Of a stretch of DNA of 9,246 nt, positions 1 to 5,684 are shown in pieces. The position numbers and the translations under genes were made by a program. This stretch comes from an uncultured Collinsella sp. (lineage in GTDB: Bacteria; Actinomycetota; Coriobacteriia; Coriobacteriales; Coriobacteriaceae): the NCBI GenBank assembly GCA_900552295.1, contig URZB01000051.1:1-9246 (forward strand), read 5' to 3'. Numbering within the stretch: position 1 is the stretch's first letter; the number at the start of each line of letters is the position of its first letter. The notes beneath the pieces were generated by a model that was not told the DNA's origin, did no database searches, and saw nothing but the letters and a program-made list of their open reading frames with translations.

Positions 1-39
1 GCCTTATCGTCGGCAGCGTCAGATGTGTATAAGAGACAG
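1..39. other. Residual Illumina Nextera adapter at the contig end
   Basis: Bases 7-39 match the Nextera read-1 adapter exactly as I remember it: a 14-base primer part (7-20) followed by the 19-base Tn5 mosaic end (21-39, AGATGTGTATAAGAGACAG). The six bases before it, GCCTTA, equal the end of an i5 index I recall as S521 (GAGCCTTA); that detail is from memory. This is library artefact, not biology. The flavoenzyme reading frame stays open through the adapter on the minus strand, so automatic gene calling would append a spurious tail containing TSDAADD. Confidence 0.97.
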
Positions 40-1574
40 AGATATGATCGGTAGTTATCGAGGTCGAACTTGATCCGGGCGGCGCTGGCGGAGAGGAGTT
101 TTCCTCCAAGTTCATCTTCGGCATCGATGAGCTTTACGTCGTGGCCACGACGCGCGGCGATTAGCGCACAGACCATCCCGGCGGGTCCGGCTCCTATCAC
201 CGCTATGCGTTTGGGTTCTTTGGCGGGAGCGGGTGTCTGGGGCATGAGGTATTCAAAGCTGCAGCGTGGATTGACGGCACACTGCGGATGGCCCCCTTCG
301 ACAAACTCGTTGAGGCATCCTTCCTGGCATCCGATGCAGGGGCGAATATCTGCCACGCGACCGGCGTACGCCTTGTTGGGCCACTCGGGATCCGCAAGCA
401 GCGGGCGTCCGAGCATGATCATATCGGCGTCGCCATTGCGAAGGGCACGTTCGGCAATGTCGGGGTAGCCCAACTTACCCACCGCGACAACGGGTACGGG
501 AAGGCCGGCATTGGAGCGGATATTGTCGGCGGCAAAGCGCTCTCGAACGGCGCGCGCCACGGGAACGAAGCAGCCTGCGGGCATGCTCGCAGGCGGGTGG
601 GGCATCCACCAGTTGTCATAGCAACCAAGGTCGACGTCAAAGATGTCTACTCCCGCCGCCACGAGCTCTTCCATATAACCCAGGGTCTGTTCGACTGTGC
701 GGCCGCCGCGCATGCGTCCCAGATAGGTCGAATTCATGACCTGCTCGTCATAGGTTTCCTCGAGTGCAAGCGAAAGGTCGATGCGGTACATGATGGGGTA
801 GTCGGGCCCAACGCGGCGACGGATTTCTTTGATCATATCGAGGCCAAACTGACGCCAATCGGCATAACGTCCGAGCTTGCGATGGTTAAAGGCGGGGTTT
901 CCGAGCTGCTCGATAAGATAACCCTCGTGCCCGTGCAAATAGACGCCATCGATGCCCATGGCATGAGCATCGGCCGCCGCTTGGCCGATATTGTTTACGA
1001 TACGGCGCAGCTTTTGATCCGAGAGGCGCATGCATGGAATGGCGGGGATGTAGTAGTTAGGCAAGAAACTCGCCGAGACCGGAAACTTTTTTTGCGTGAT
1101 GAGGCATTGCGGGTTGCCCACGCGGCCGAGTCCGGCCGTAAGCTGGACAAAAATGCGCGATCCGAAGGCATGGACACCTTGGGCAAGGTCGCGCCAGCCT
1201 GCCATAACGGTTCGGCTTCGATCGATGCGCGGGAAATAGGTGAGCTTGTCCAGCTCGGTGACCGTGGTATCGATGCCGTGGCTTACCGGTACGAGTCCTG
1301 TTGTGATGAGGCCGCAGCCGCCTTTGGCGCGGGCGAAAAAGTACTGCAGCATCATGTCGCTGGGACGACCAGTTTCCTCGCACATGTCGATATTGCCCAT
1401 CGGCGCCATGACAATGCGGTTTTTGACGGTGAGCTTGTTAATTTTGATGGGAGAGAAGAGCTTGTCAAAAGGATAGAGCTCTTGTGTCATGCGGGACGAT
1501 CCGCAACCGGAATTTTTGGCGGGCCAGCTGTCGAATGAGTCGACGAGTTGCTGCACCAGTACGTCTTTTCCCAA
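40..1574 (-). CDS. 2-enoate reductase / dienoyl-CoA reductase-like Fe-S flavoenzyme (C-terminus missing)
   Basis: NAD(P)H-dependent FMN/FAD/4Fe-4S oxidoreductase of the Old Yellow Enzyme superfamily, which reduces activated C=C bonds in the cytoplasm. 511 codons are visible; family members run to about 640-670 residues, so part of the dinucleotide-binding half is lost at the contig edge. The OYE barrel begins at about residue 34 (YPFDKLFSPIKI, then VMAPMG at 55-60). The active-site strand HGHEGYLIEQ lies at 214-223; its EGYL form resembles E. coli FadH rather than the HGYL form of simple OYEs. CYDNWW..HPP (318-328) recalls the enoate reductase/BaiCD group. The 4Fe-4S cysteines are C413, C416, C420 and C432. 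A Rossmann GAGPAG follows at 461-466. The start is TTG at 1574, preceded by AAAGGA at good spacing and a promoter about 30 bases upstream. The ATG at 1490 (residue 29) lacks a clear ribosome site. The substrate is not deducible; bile acids, cinnamates and enoates are family examples. Confidence 0.9.
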
Positions 1575-1610
1575 TGAGGTTCCTTTCAGATGTTGACAAG
1601 GTAACAAAGC

Positions 1611-1638
1611 AGTTTACGTCTAAATGTTTAATAGTCAA
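1611..1638 (-). promoter_or_regulatory. Probable sigma-70-type promoter of the flavoenzyme gene
   Basis: On the minus strand TTGACT (1638-1633) is followed after 16 bases by TAAACT (1616-1611). The predicted transcript start near 1604 gives a leader of about 30 bases that includes the AAAGGA ribosome site and ends at the TTG codon at 1574. GTTGAC/GTCAAC arms at 1592-1597 and 1634-1639 form a distant inverted repeat around the promoter, possibly by chance. The call rests on motif matching only. Confidence 0.5.
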
Positions 1639-1742
1639 CAACAAAGGCATGAGTTCGGTGAAGGAAAAAAGACTCAATGAGTGCCAGGTGGCAAGCTGTG
1701 CTGCGACATTAGCTCCCAGCTAATGAATTTGAGCTCGCTGCC

Positions 1743-1786
1743 TCCTACGATGTGCTGTGTGCCGGCACGGTAGCCGGATCGTAGGA
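1743..1786 (+). promoter_or_regulatory. Leader inverted repeat just upstream of the FxLYD gene's ribosome site
   Basis: TCCTACGAT (1743-1751) is the exact reverse complement of ATCGTAGGA (1778-1786). The 26-base interval contains a self-complementary GTGCCGGCAC (1759-1768). The right arm ends where the ribosome site AAGGA (1786-1790) begins. It could be an RNA stem that limits access to that site or a DNA operator. There is no T-run after it, so it is not a terminator. I found no convincing -35/-10 pair for the FxLYD gene in 1575-1742; a short ATG frame at 1649-1723 is not supported. Confidence 0.45.
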
Positions 1787-1796
1787 AGGATGCATA

Positions 1797-2240
1797 ATGG
1801 CAAAAGAGGGAAAGAAGCCGATCGGCAAGATCGTTTTGGGCGTCATCGTGGTGCTCGTTGTTGCCGGCGTCGTGGGTTCTATGGGCGGTAACTCGTCTGA
1901 TTCGTCTACGGGTGATGCAGCAAAGCCTGCCGAACAGACCCAGCAAGTCGAGGAGAAAAAAGAGGCACAAGAACCCTATACGGTTTCGGATGAGGCCGGG
2001 GATACGTCTAATCAGTTCGCGTATAAGATCACGGGCACGTTGACCAATAATACGGATAAAGAGCAAAGCTACATTCAGATTGAGTATGTTCTGTATGACG
2101 TAGACGGCAATCAGGTGGGAACGGCTCTTGCGAACACCAACCATCTCAAAGCGGGCGGCACCTGGAAGTTCGAAGCGATGAGCACGGTATCTCCCGACCA
2201 GGTTGCCAGCTGGGAACGTTCTGACGTGAGCGGTTTTTAA
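1797..2240 (+). CDS. Membrane-anchored FxLYD-domain protein
   Basis: A 147-residue protein of unknown function. A short basic N-terminus (AKEGKKPIGK) precedes one hydrophobic helix at about residues 11-29. There is no lipobox cysteine, so this is an uncleaved anchor or signal anchor. A Ser/Asp/Glu/Lys-rich linker (about 31-65) leads to an extracytoplasmic beta-sandwich-like domain, recognised by IQIEYVLYDVDGNQVGTA and the following LKAGGTWKF. This is the FxLYD pattern (here YVLYD) seen in many small Gram-positive surface proteins. It has a sound ribosome site (AAGGA, six bases before ATG). It lies 47 bases upstream of the HTH gene on the same strand with no terminator between, so co-transcription is possible. 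No catalytic motif is visible; a binding or envelope-associated role is inference. Confidence 0.85.
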   Translation: MAKEGKKPIGKIVLGVIVVLVVAGVVGSMGGNSSDSSTGDAAKPAEQTQQVEEKKEAQEPYTVSDEAGDTSNQFAYKITGTLTNNTDKEQSYIQIEYVLYDVDGNQVGTALANTNHLKAGGTWKFEAMSTVSPDQVASWERSDVSGF

Positions 2241-2241
2241 C

Positions 2242-2247
2242 TAGAAT
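2242..2247 (+). promoter_or_regulatory. Possible -10 element before the HTH gene
   Basis: TAGAAT sits two bases after the FxLYD stop codon. The best upstream partner is a weak TCTGAC at 2220-2225 (16-base spacing) inside the FxLYD coding end. It could give the HTH gene a transcript of its own with a leader of about 35 bases. Weak evidence; read-through from the FxLYD gene is equally possible. Confidence 0.25.
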
Positions 2248-2287
2248 TAAAAACATGGTTACTATGCGAGCTGGGGGGTGAGGCCAT

Positions 2288-2710
2288 ATGCCCGATAAGA
2301 AGCTAACCGAAGAGTTGCTCAACGAGCTGCTCGATGCTCCGAGTCTCGAGGGCTATATCAAAGAGCACGACTTTACCGCCCCGTCGCTTTCGGGGTATCT
2401 GAAACAGCTTTTGGAAGAAAAGGGGCTGGAGCGTTCGCGCGTGGTGCGTATGGCCGACCTCAACGAGACGTTTGGCTATCAGATCTTTACCGGTGCGCGG
2501 CATCCGAGCCGCAATAAGGTGCTGCAGATTGCCTTTGCCATGGCGCTGACGCTCAAGGAGACCAACCGCGCCTTGACGGCGACGGGCGTCAATGTCCTCA
2601 ACTGCAAGGACCGCCGTGACGCCATCATCATTTTCTGTATCGATCGTGGCTGCAGCCTGCAAAAGGTGAACGAGGAGCTGTATCGCTTTGGTGAAGAGAC
2701 GGTGAGCTAA
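2288..2710 (+). CDS. Small helix-turn-helix (XRE-like) protein next to a Ser/Thr kinase
   Basis: A 140-residue soluble protein. The N-terminal 35 residues are acidic and helical (LTEELLNELLD). A five-helix XRE-like fold is suggested for about residues 37-100: LKQLLEEKGL, then RSRVVRMADL, then the recognition-helix region TFGYQIFTGARHPSRNKVLQ. A conserved-looking C-terminal segment (108-135, DRRDAIIIFCIDRG... VNEELYRFGE) completes it. I recall similar compact HTH proteins in Firmicutes and Coriobacteria sharing the YQIF.G.R.PSR and RRDAIII blocks. The ribosome site GGGTGAGG lies four bases before ATG. The gene ends in its own terminator, directly followed by the membrane kinase gene. It may bind DNA, but TFGYQIFTG in place of a polar recognition helix leaves room for a protein-binding adaptor or kinase-substrate role. 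DNA targets are unknown. Confidence 0.8.
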   Translation: MPDKKLTEELLNELLDAPSLEGYIKEHDFTAPSLSGYLKQLLEEKGLERSRVVRMADLNETFGYQIFTGARHPSRNKVLQIAFAMALTLKETNRALTATGVNVLNCKDRRDAIIIFCIDRGCSLQKVNEELYRFGEETVS

Positions 2711-2754
2711 CAGCTAGCTGCCGGCGGAAGCGGTGTTCACGATATTTAGAACGT

Positions 2755-2798
2755 GCAGGGCACGGGCGTCATGGGGCGTCCGTGCCCTGCGTTATTAT
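2755..2798 (+). terminator. Intrinsic terminator of the HTH gene, overlapping the kinase promoter
   Basis: GCAGGGCACGG (2755-2765) and CCGTGCCCTGC (2780-2790) form an 11-bp perfect stem that extends inward by three more pairs including a G-U. The 3' side is U-rich but broken (GTTATTAT, 2791-2798). The stem is strong; the imperfect tail suggests termination may be partial, allowing some read-through into the kinase gene. The tail also contains the kinase gene's -10 element. Confidence 0.7.
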
Positions 2799-2806
2799 GG
2801 ACGCTA
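2793..2806 (+). promoter_or_regulatory. -10 element for a leaderless kinase transcript
   Basis: TATTAT (2793-2798, one mismatch to TATAAT) is followed after seven bases by the ATG at 2806. That spacing places the transcription start at or next to the A of ATG. The TANNNT-to-ATG arrangement is typical of leaderless mRNAs in actinobacteria. No Shine-Dalgarno sequence lies between the terminator hairpin and the ATG. The -35 position falls within the hairpin loop and right arm and shows no good match. Confidence 0.6.
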
Positions 2807-4197
2807 TGGATACTCAGAGCCCAACATATTCCGATGATGAGCTGACTGCTGCGCTCGCCGGACACCTGGCGTCACTTGAGCGTGATGACAGTTATCGCGT
2901 AGACCGTGTGCTCAAGCACTCCGACGTCGAGACGACCGAGCTCGTGTACTTTGAGGGCTCCGGCGGAGGATCTCTTGGCCCCTTTGTTCGCAAGCGCATC
3001 GACGCGTCGGCCCAGATTGGCGGGGCGTATGAACGCCTGTTTGCGGCCCAGCATGCTGGGCGACGTTACGAGCACTTGCCTCGGATTGTCGATTGCCGCC
3101 GCGTGGGCGACGAGCTTTGCGTGGTCATGGAATACATCGAAGGCGAAACGCTCGGGGCCCTGGTGGGGCGTTTGGGTGCGACGCCCGATTATGCTTGTGA
3201 GCTGTTTGGCGCCCTTTGTGATGCAGTTGCGGAGCTCCATGCCGGCTTTGCGTCGGCGGGGGAGATGGCCGCTCCGGTGATCCATCGCGACCTAAAGCCC
3301 TCGAATATCATCGTGTCGGGCGCGAGCTATACGCCCGATACAGGCATGACGTTTTCATCGCTGGTGATTATCGACTTGGGAATCGCTCGCGTGTGGCGCG
3401 AGGGAGCCGATGCCGATACCGTTAAGTTTGGCACGCGTCCCTATGCGCCGCCCGAACAGTATGGTTTTGGCCAGACGAGCGTGCGCAGCGATGTCTATGC
3501 GCTCGGTGCCCTGCTGTTCTTTTGTCTGACGGGGGCCGACCCCAAGCCGGGTCGGAACATGCGCGAGCAATGCGAGGCATATGATATCCCCGCCTCGCTT
3601 GCCGATGTTATTTGCATGGCGATGGCGCTCGATCCGGACAAGCGCTTTGCAAACGCGAAGGCGCTAGGGCACGCTGCGCGCGCATCCTATGCGTTGTCCG
3701 CACCGACGCCGTCGTCTGCGCCGAATGCTGCTTCCTTCCAAGAGCCTCCGGAGCGGCGAGCCGTGTGCCCTGCGCCCGTGCTCCCCACGGATCAGTCTCA
3801 GGGTGGATTGCCGTTGGTGCCTGAGCGCCCGAATTTACTCTCCCGCATTCCCGACACCGTTGGGCGCATTTGGAACGCATTCGTCTATCTTTCGCTACTT
3901 GTTTTCTTTGCCGGAAGCCATTTTGCCGTTTTTCATCCTACGGGCGCCAACCAAAACTACCCGATGTGGTTTCTCGCGATTGAGTATTTTATCTTCGTCG
4001 ACGGTCTCGTAGTGCTCATCCATTTTGTGATGCTCGACAAACGCCGCCTTCGCCGGCGGTTTGAGCTACTCGATAGATACCGCGGTAAAAAGCTTGCAAA
4101 GCTCTGGCTCAAGGCTATGGGTGTGCTCTTGTTGGCAATGATTATCATTGTTGCCATTGCAAACGCGACTGGCGTCGTCGATACCTCCGTCGCGTAA
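2806..4197 (+). CDS. Transmembrane Ser/Thr protein kinase (Hanks type)
   Basis: 463 residues. The N-terminal kinase domain (about 28-297) faces the cytoplasm. Likely ATP-binding lysine is K63 (FVRKRID). The catalytic loop is HRDLKPSN (160-167). The metal site is DLG (190-192) in place of DFG, common in bacterial kinases. GTRPYAPPEQ (209-218) is the APE region, and SDVYALG (228-234) and R280 complete the C-lobe. The glycine-rich loop is atypical (EGSGGGSLG, 50-58). A Pro/Ser/Ala-rich linker (298-345) leads to three hydrophobic segments, at about 357-377, 387-410 and 436-455, with a basic loop (411-436). There are no PASTA repeats, so it is not a PknB/PrkC-type wall-fragment sensor. GTG 2782 and ATG 2797 are in frame, but they overlap the terminator stem and the -10 element respectively; ATG 2806 fits a leaderless start. 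The neighbouring HTH protein is a candidate substrate (inference). Confidence 0.88.
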   Translation: MDTQSPTYSDDELTAALAGHLASLERDDSYRVDRVLKHSDVETTELVYFEGSGGGSLGPFVRKRIDASAQIGGAYERLFAAQHAGRRYEHLPRIVDCRRVGDELCVVMEYIEGETLGALVGRLGATPDYACELFGALCDAVAELHAGFASAGEMAAPVIHRDLKPSNIIVSGASYTPDTGMTFSSLVIIDLGIARVWREGADADTVKFGTRPYAPPEQYGFGQTSVRSDVYALGALLFFCLTGADPKPGRNMREQCEAYDIPASLADVICMAMALDPDKRFANAKALGHAARASYALSAPTPSSAPNAASFQEPPERRAVCPAPVLPTDQSQGGLPLVPERPNLLSRIPDTVGRIWNAFVYLSLLVFFAGSHFAVFHPTGANQNYPMWFLAIEYFIFVDGLVVLIHFVMLDKRRLRRRFELLDRYRGKKLAKLWLKAMGVLLLAMIIIVAIANATGVVDTSVA

Positions 4198-4202
4198 AAG
4201 AA

Positions 4203-4226
4203 AAAGGGCCCCAATTGGGGCCCTTT
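4203..4226. terminator. Palindromic bidirectional terminator between convergent genes
   Basis: A perfect 24-base palindrome: AAAGGGCCCCAA followed by its reverse complement. On the minus strand it is followed by TTTTTCTTTT (with the stem's own Ts), a strong terminator for the secreted hydrolase-like gene ending at 4237. On the plus strand the tail is short (TTTGACG), so it ends the kinase transcript less certainly. Confidence 0.9.
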
Positions 4227-4236
4227 GACGTTGATC

Positions 4237-5370
4237 TTAGATGCGGTTCATCTGGGTTGCAACCTTGTTGTACCAGTCCTGCCACGTGGGCGGGCAGTAC
4301 TTTTTGGCGGCTGCCGGGGTAAGCGTGGAGCCATAGTTGGCGCCCAGGTAGGCAACGTGGGCAGAGACGCCCTCGCTCCAGCTACCAAAGCTCCGCCAGC
4401 CGCCGCCGCGGGCGCTCCAGCCCCAGGCGTTATAGGAGCCGGCACAATAGAGGCCCTTGCTGCTCTCGATGCAGGCGATGGCGGGAGACCAGCGAGGGTC
4501 AACACCGGTGTTCCAGGCTGCCACGGCAAAGTTGTAACCCTGGCCTGCCATGGGGGAGCCGGCGAGGTAGTTGTCGATGCGACTCGTCCACTCGTTGATA
4601 AACGAGTCGTAATCGGAGTTGCCGGTATTGGAGTTGTTCACCGTGGTGTCGATAGTGGTGTTGGCGTTATTGGCCTGGCTGTTGGAGTTGTTGCCGCTCA
4701 CGCCCTCGCCCGAGAGCTTCTCGGCGGCAGCGGCCTTGTCGGCCTCGAGCTTGGCCAGCTCGGCGGCATTCTCCTGCTCGGCCTTTGCCTGGGCTTCGCT
4801 GCGAAGCTGCTGGGCCTGTGCCAGTGCGTCCTCGGCGGTTTTCTGCTCGGTCTCGAGTTGGGACTTCGCCTGCTCGAGCTCGGTCTTGTTCTGCTCGAGC
4901 TCGGTCTGCATCTTGTTGAGCTCTTCGATCTCGTCGACGCTCGAGCTCGTGATCTGGTTGGTGTACTTGCAGGTGGTGATGAACTCGCCCAGGCTCTGCG
5001 CGTTGACCAGGAAGCTCACGATGGGGTTGGTGCCCTTCTGGTACTTATACAGATCGCGCATGGCGGAGCTCGCCTTGGCCTGTTGATCGGGAAGTTCGGC
5101 TTCGATCTTCTCGATGCTTGCCTCGTTAGTGTCGATTTGCTTCTGCAGATCCTCGAGCTTGGTGCGGGCTTCGTTGTAGGCACTCGTGGCGGTTTCGATT
5201 TTCTGCTGGGCAGCGGAAAGCTGATCCTGCGTTGCCTGCGAGGCGGCATAGGCTGCGACGGGGGAGAGCATCGGCGCGGCCGTCAGTGTAACGGCAAGCG
5301 CGGCGCTCGTGATGATACGAGCCGGCTTCGACGCGATGAGCGCTGCGGTGCGATGGTTCGAATGCTGCAT
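4237..5370 (-). CDS. Secreted coiled-coil protein with C-terminal lysozyme-like domain
   Basis: A 377-residue exported protein, probably a peptidoglycan hydrolase or its regulator. The signal peptide spans about 1-42 (basic start, hydrophobic 19-33, cleavage near AYA-AS). Two Gln/Glu/Ala/Lys-rich coiled-coil stretches (about 46-100 and 143-219) flank a globular insert (RDLYKYQKG... SLGEFITTCKY, 105-136) like that of PcsB/CwlO N-terminal regions. A low-complexity Asn/Ser/Thr linker (219-253) follows, then a C-terminal domain (about 255-377). In it, GVDPRWSPAIACIESSKG puts a candidate catalytic Glu at 302, and NAWGW.ARGGGWRSF... YCPP..QDWY resembles lysozyme or glucosaminidase-like folds. Two cysteines (C300, C309) could pair. 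The start is ATG at 5370 with AGAGGG five bases upstream; an in-frame TTG at 5385 lies within that leader and is less likely. Activity is inferred, not proven by motif. Confidence 0.85.
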   Translation of the reverse strand: MQHSNHRTAALIASKPARIITSAALAVTLTAAPMLSPVAAYAASQATQDQLSAAQQKIETATSAYNEARTKLEDLQKQIDTNEASIEKIEAELPDQQAKASSAMRDLYKYQKGTNPIVSFLVNAQSLGEFITTCKYTNQITSSSVDEIEELNKMQTELEQNKTELEQAKSQLETEQKTAEDALAQAQQLRSEAQAKAEQENAAELAKLEADKAAAAEKLSGEGVSGNNSNSQANNANTTIDTTVNNSNTGNSDYDSFINEWTSRIDNYLAGSPMAGQGYNFAVAAWNTGVDPRWSPAIACIESSKGLYCAGSYNAWGWSARGGGWRSFGSWSEGVSAHVAYLGANYGSTLTPAAAKKYCPPTWQDWYNKVATQMNRI

Positions 5371-5412
5371 CCAGTCCCTCTGCAATCAATCGTAGGTTAT
5401 AGTTCGAAAGGT

Positions 5413-5418
5413 ATTCTA
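5413..5418 (-). promoter_or_regulatory. Probable -10 element of the secreted hydrolase-like gene
   Basis: On the minus strand TAGAAT (5418-5413) lies about 43 bases upstream of the ATG at 5370, giving a leader of roughly 36 bases. The -35 position (around 5436-5443) reads CAAGTT or TTCAAG, a poor match, and is covered by the palindrome cluster. A weak -35 overlapped by operator-like sites suits an activator-dependent or repressed promoter. Confidence 0.45.
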
Positions 5419-5430
5419 CTACTGCTTTCG

Positions 5431-5480
5431 ACCTCAACTTGAACCTTAAAGGTTCTAAAGGGTCAAGTTGAACTTGAGGT
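5431..5480. promoter_or_regulatory. Cluster of palindromes in the divergent intergenic region (candidate operator)
   Basis: Two perfect 7-1-7 palindromes occur here: GAACCTT-A-AAGGTTC (5441-5455) and TCAAGTT-G-AACTTGA (5463-5477), with centres 22 bases apart, about two helical turns. TCAACTTGA (5434-5442) is also the reverse complement of TCAAGTTGA (5463-5471), and ACCTCAA (5431-5437) of TTGAGGT (5474-5480), so the block is a nested dyad. CCTCAAGTT-type half sites recall MerR/SoxR-family operators (SoxR: CCTCAAGTTAACTTGAGG). The regulator is not in the window. It could alternatively be a transcript hairpin, but no T-run follows. Confidence 0.6.
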
Positions 5481-5499
5481 TTTGGCCTTGACCTGCAGT

Positions 5500-5505
5500 T
5501 ATAGT
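5500..5505 (+). promoter_or_regulatory. Alternative -10 element for the ligase-racemase operon
   Basis: TATAGT (one mismatch to consensus) lies 20 bases after TTGAGG (5474-5479). This long spacing would be poor without an activator but is tolerated at MerR-type promoters. It would make a leader of about 170 bases before the ligase ATG. It mirrors the minus-strand TAGAAT at 5418-5413 across the palindrome cluster. Confidence 0.25.
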
Positions 5506-5526
5506 GAATTGTTAAGAAACCATAGA

Positions 5527-5539
5527 GTTCAACTTTAAC
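5527..5539. repeat. Third, imperfect copy of the TTCAACTT-type site
   Basis: GTTCAACTTTAAC is a near-palindrome (one pair of mismatched positions about a central C). It shares TTCAACTT with the minus-strand reading of 5463-5477 and TCAACTT with 5434-5442. It lies downstream of the possible TATAGT -10 and could be an auxiliary operator or a chance resemblance. Confidence 0.35.
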
Positions 5540-5598
5540 GTTACGGAACCCGGCGGGCTCGATCATAAGCGCCTGCTTGCCATAGATATGGTGGAACT

Positions 5599-5628
5599 TT
5601 GGGAAGCGGCGGTTTGGCACGCTAGAAT
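5599..5628 (+). promoter_or_regulatory. Candidate promoter of the ligase-racemase operon
   Basis: TTGGGA (5599-5604), 18-base spacer, TAGAAT (5623-5628). The predicted start near 5635 gives a leader of about 50 bases with a small hairpin (GCCC 5649-5652 / GGGC 5660-5663) and the ribosome site AGGAAG ahead of the ATG at 5685. The -10 is the same hexamer used opposite the hydrolase-like gene. Confidence 0.45.
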
Positions 5629-5684
5629 AAACCAGTTGCATAAAGACCGCCCATCGTACGGGCAGTTGATGATAGGAAGTTTCC

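Noticed and set aside
288..1538. 416-codon open frame on the plus strand
   Set aside because: It is antisense to the flavoenzyme, whose minus-strand translation has clear OYE, Fe-S and FAD motifs. The plus-strand product resembles no family.
1649..1723. 24-residue frame (MSSVKEKRLNECQ...) in the gap before the FxLYD gene
   Set aside because: The nearest purine-rich stretch is only one base from its ATG, there is no promoter, and no family is recognised. A leader peptide cannot be excluded but is not supported.
2711..2720. Ten-base palindrome CAGCTAGCTG after the HTH stop codon
   Set aside because: Too short and isolated to support as an operator, and it lies upstream of a better-defined terminator hairpin.
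4225..5442. 405-codon plus-strand frame rich in Leu/Gly repeats (LELGL)
   Set aside because: The repetitiveness mirrors the Gln/Glu/Lys coiled coil of the real minus-strand gene. The frame starts inside a terminator region and has no ribosome site of note.
5501..5524. Possible WalR-type box in the divergent region
   Set aside because: Only one TGTTAA-like half site is seen and no second half at the required five-base spacing.
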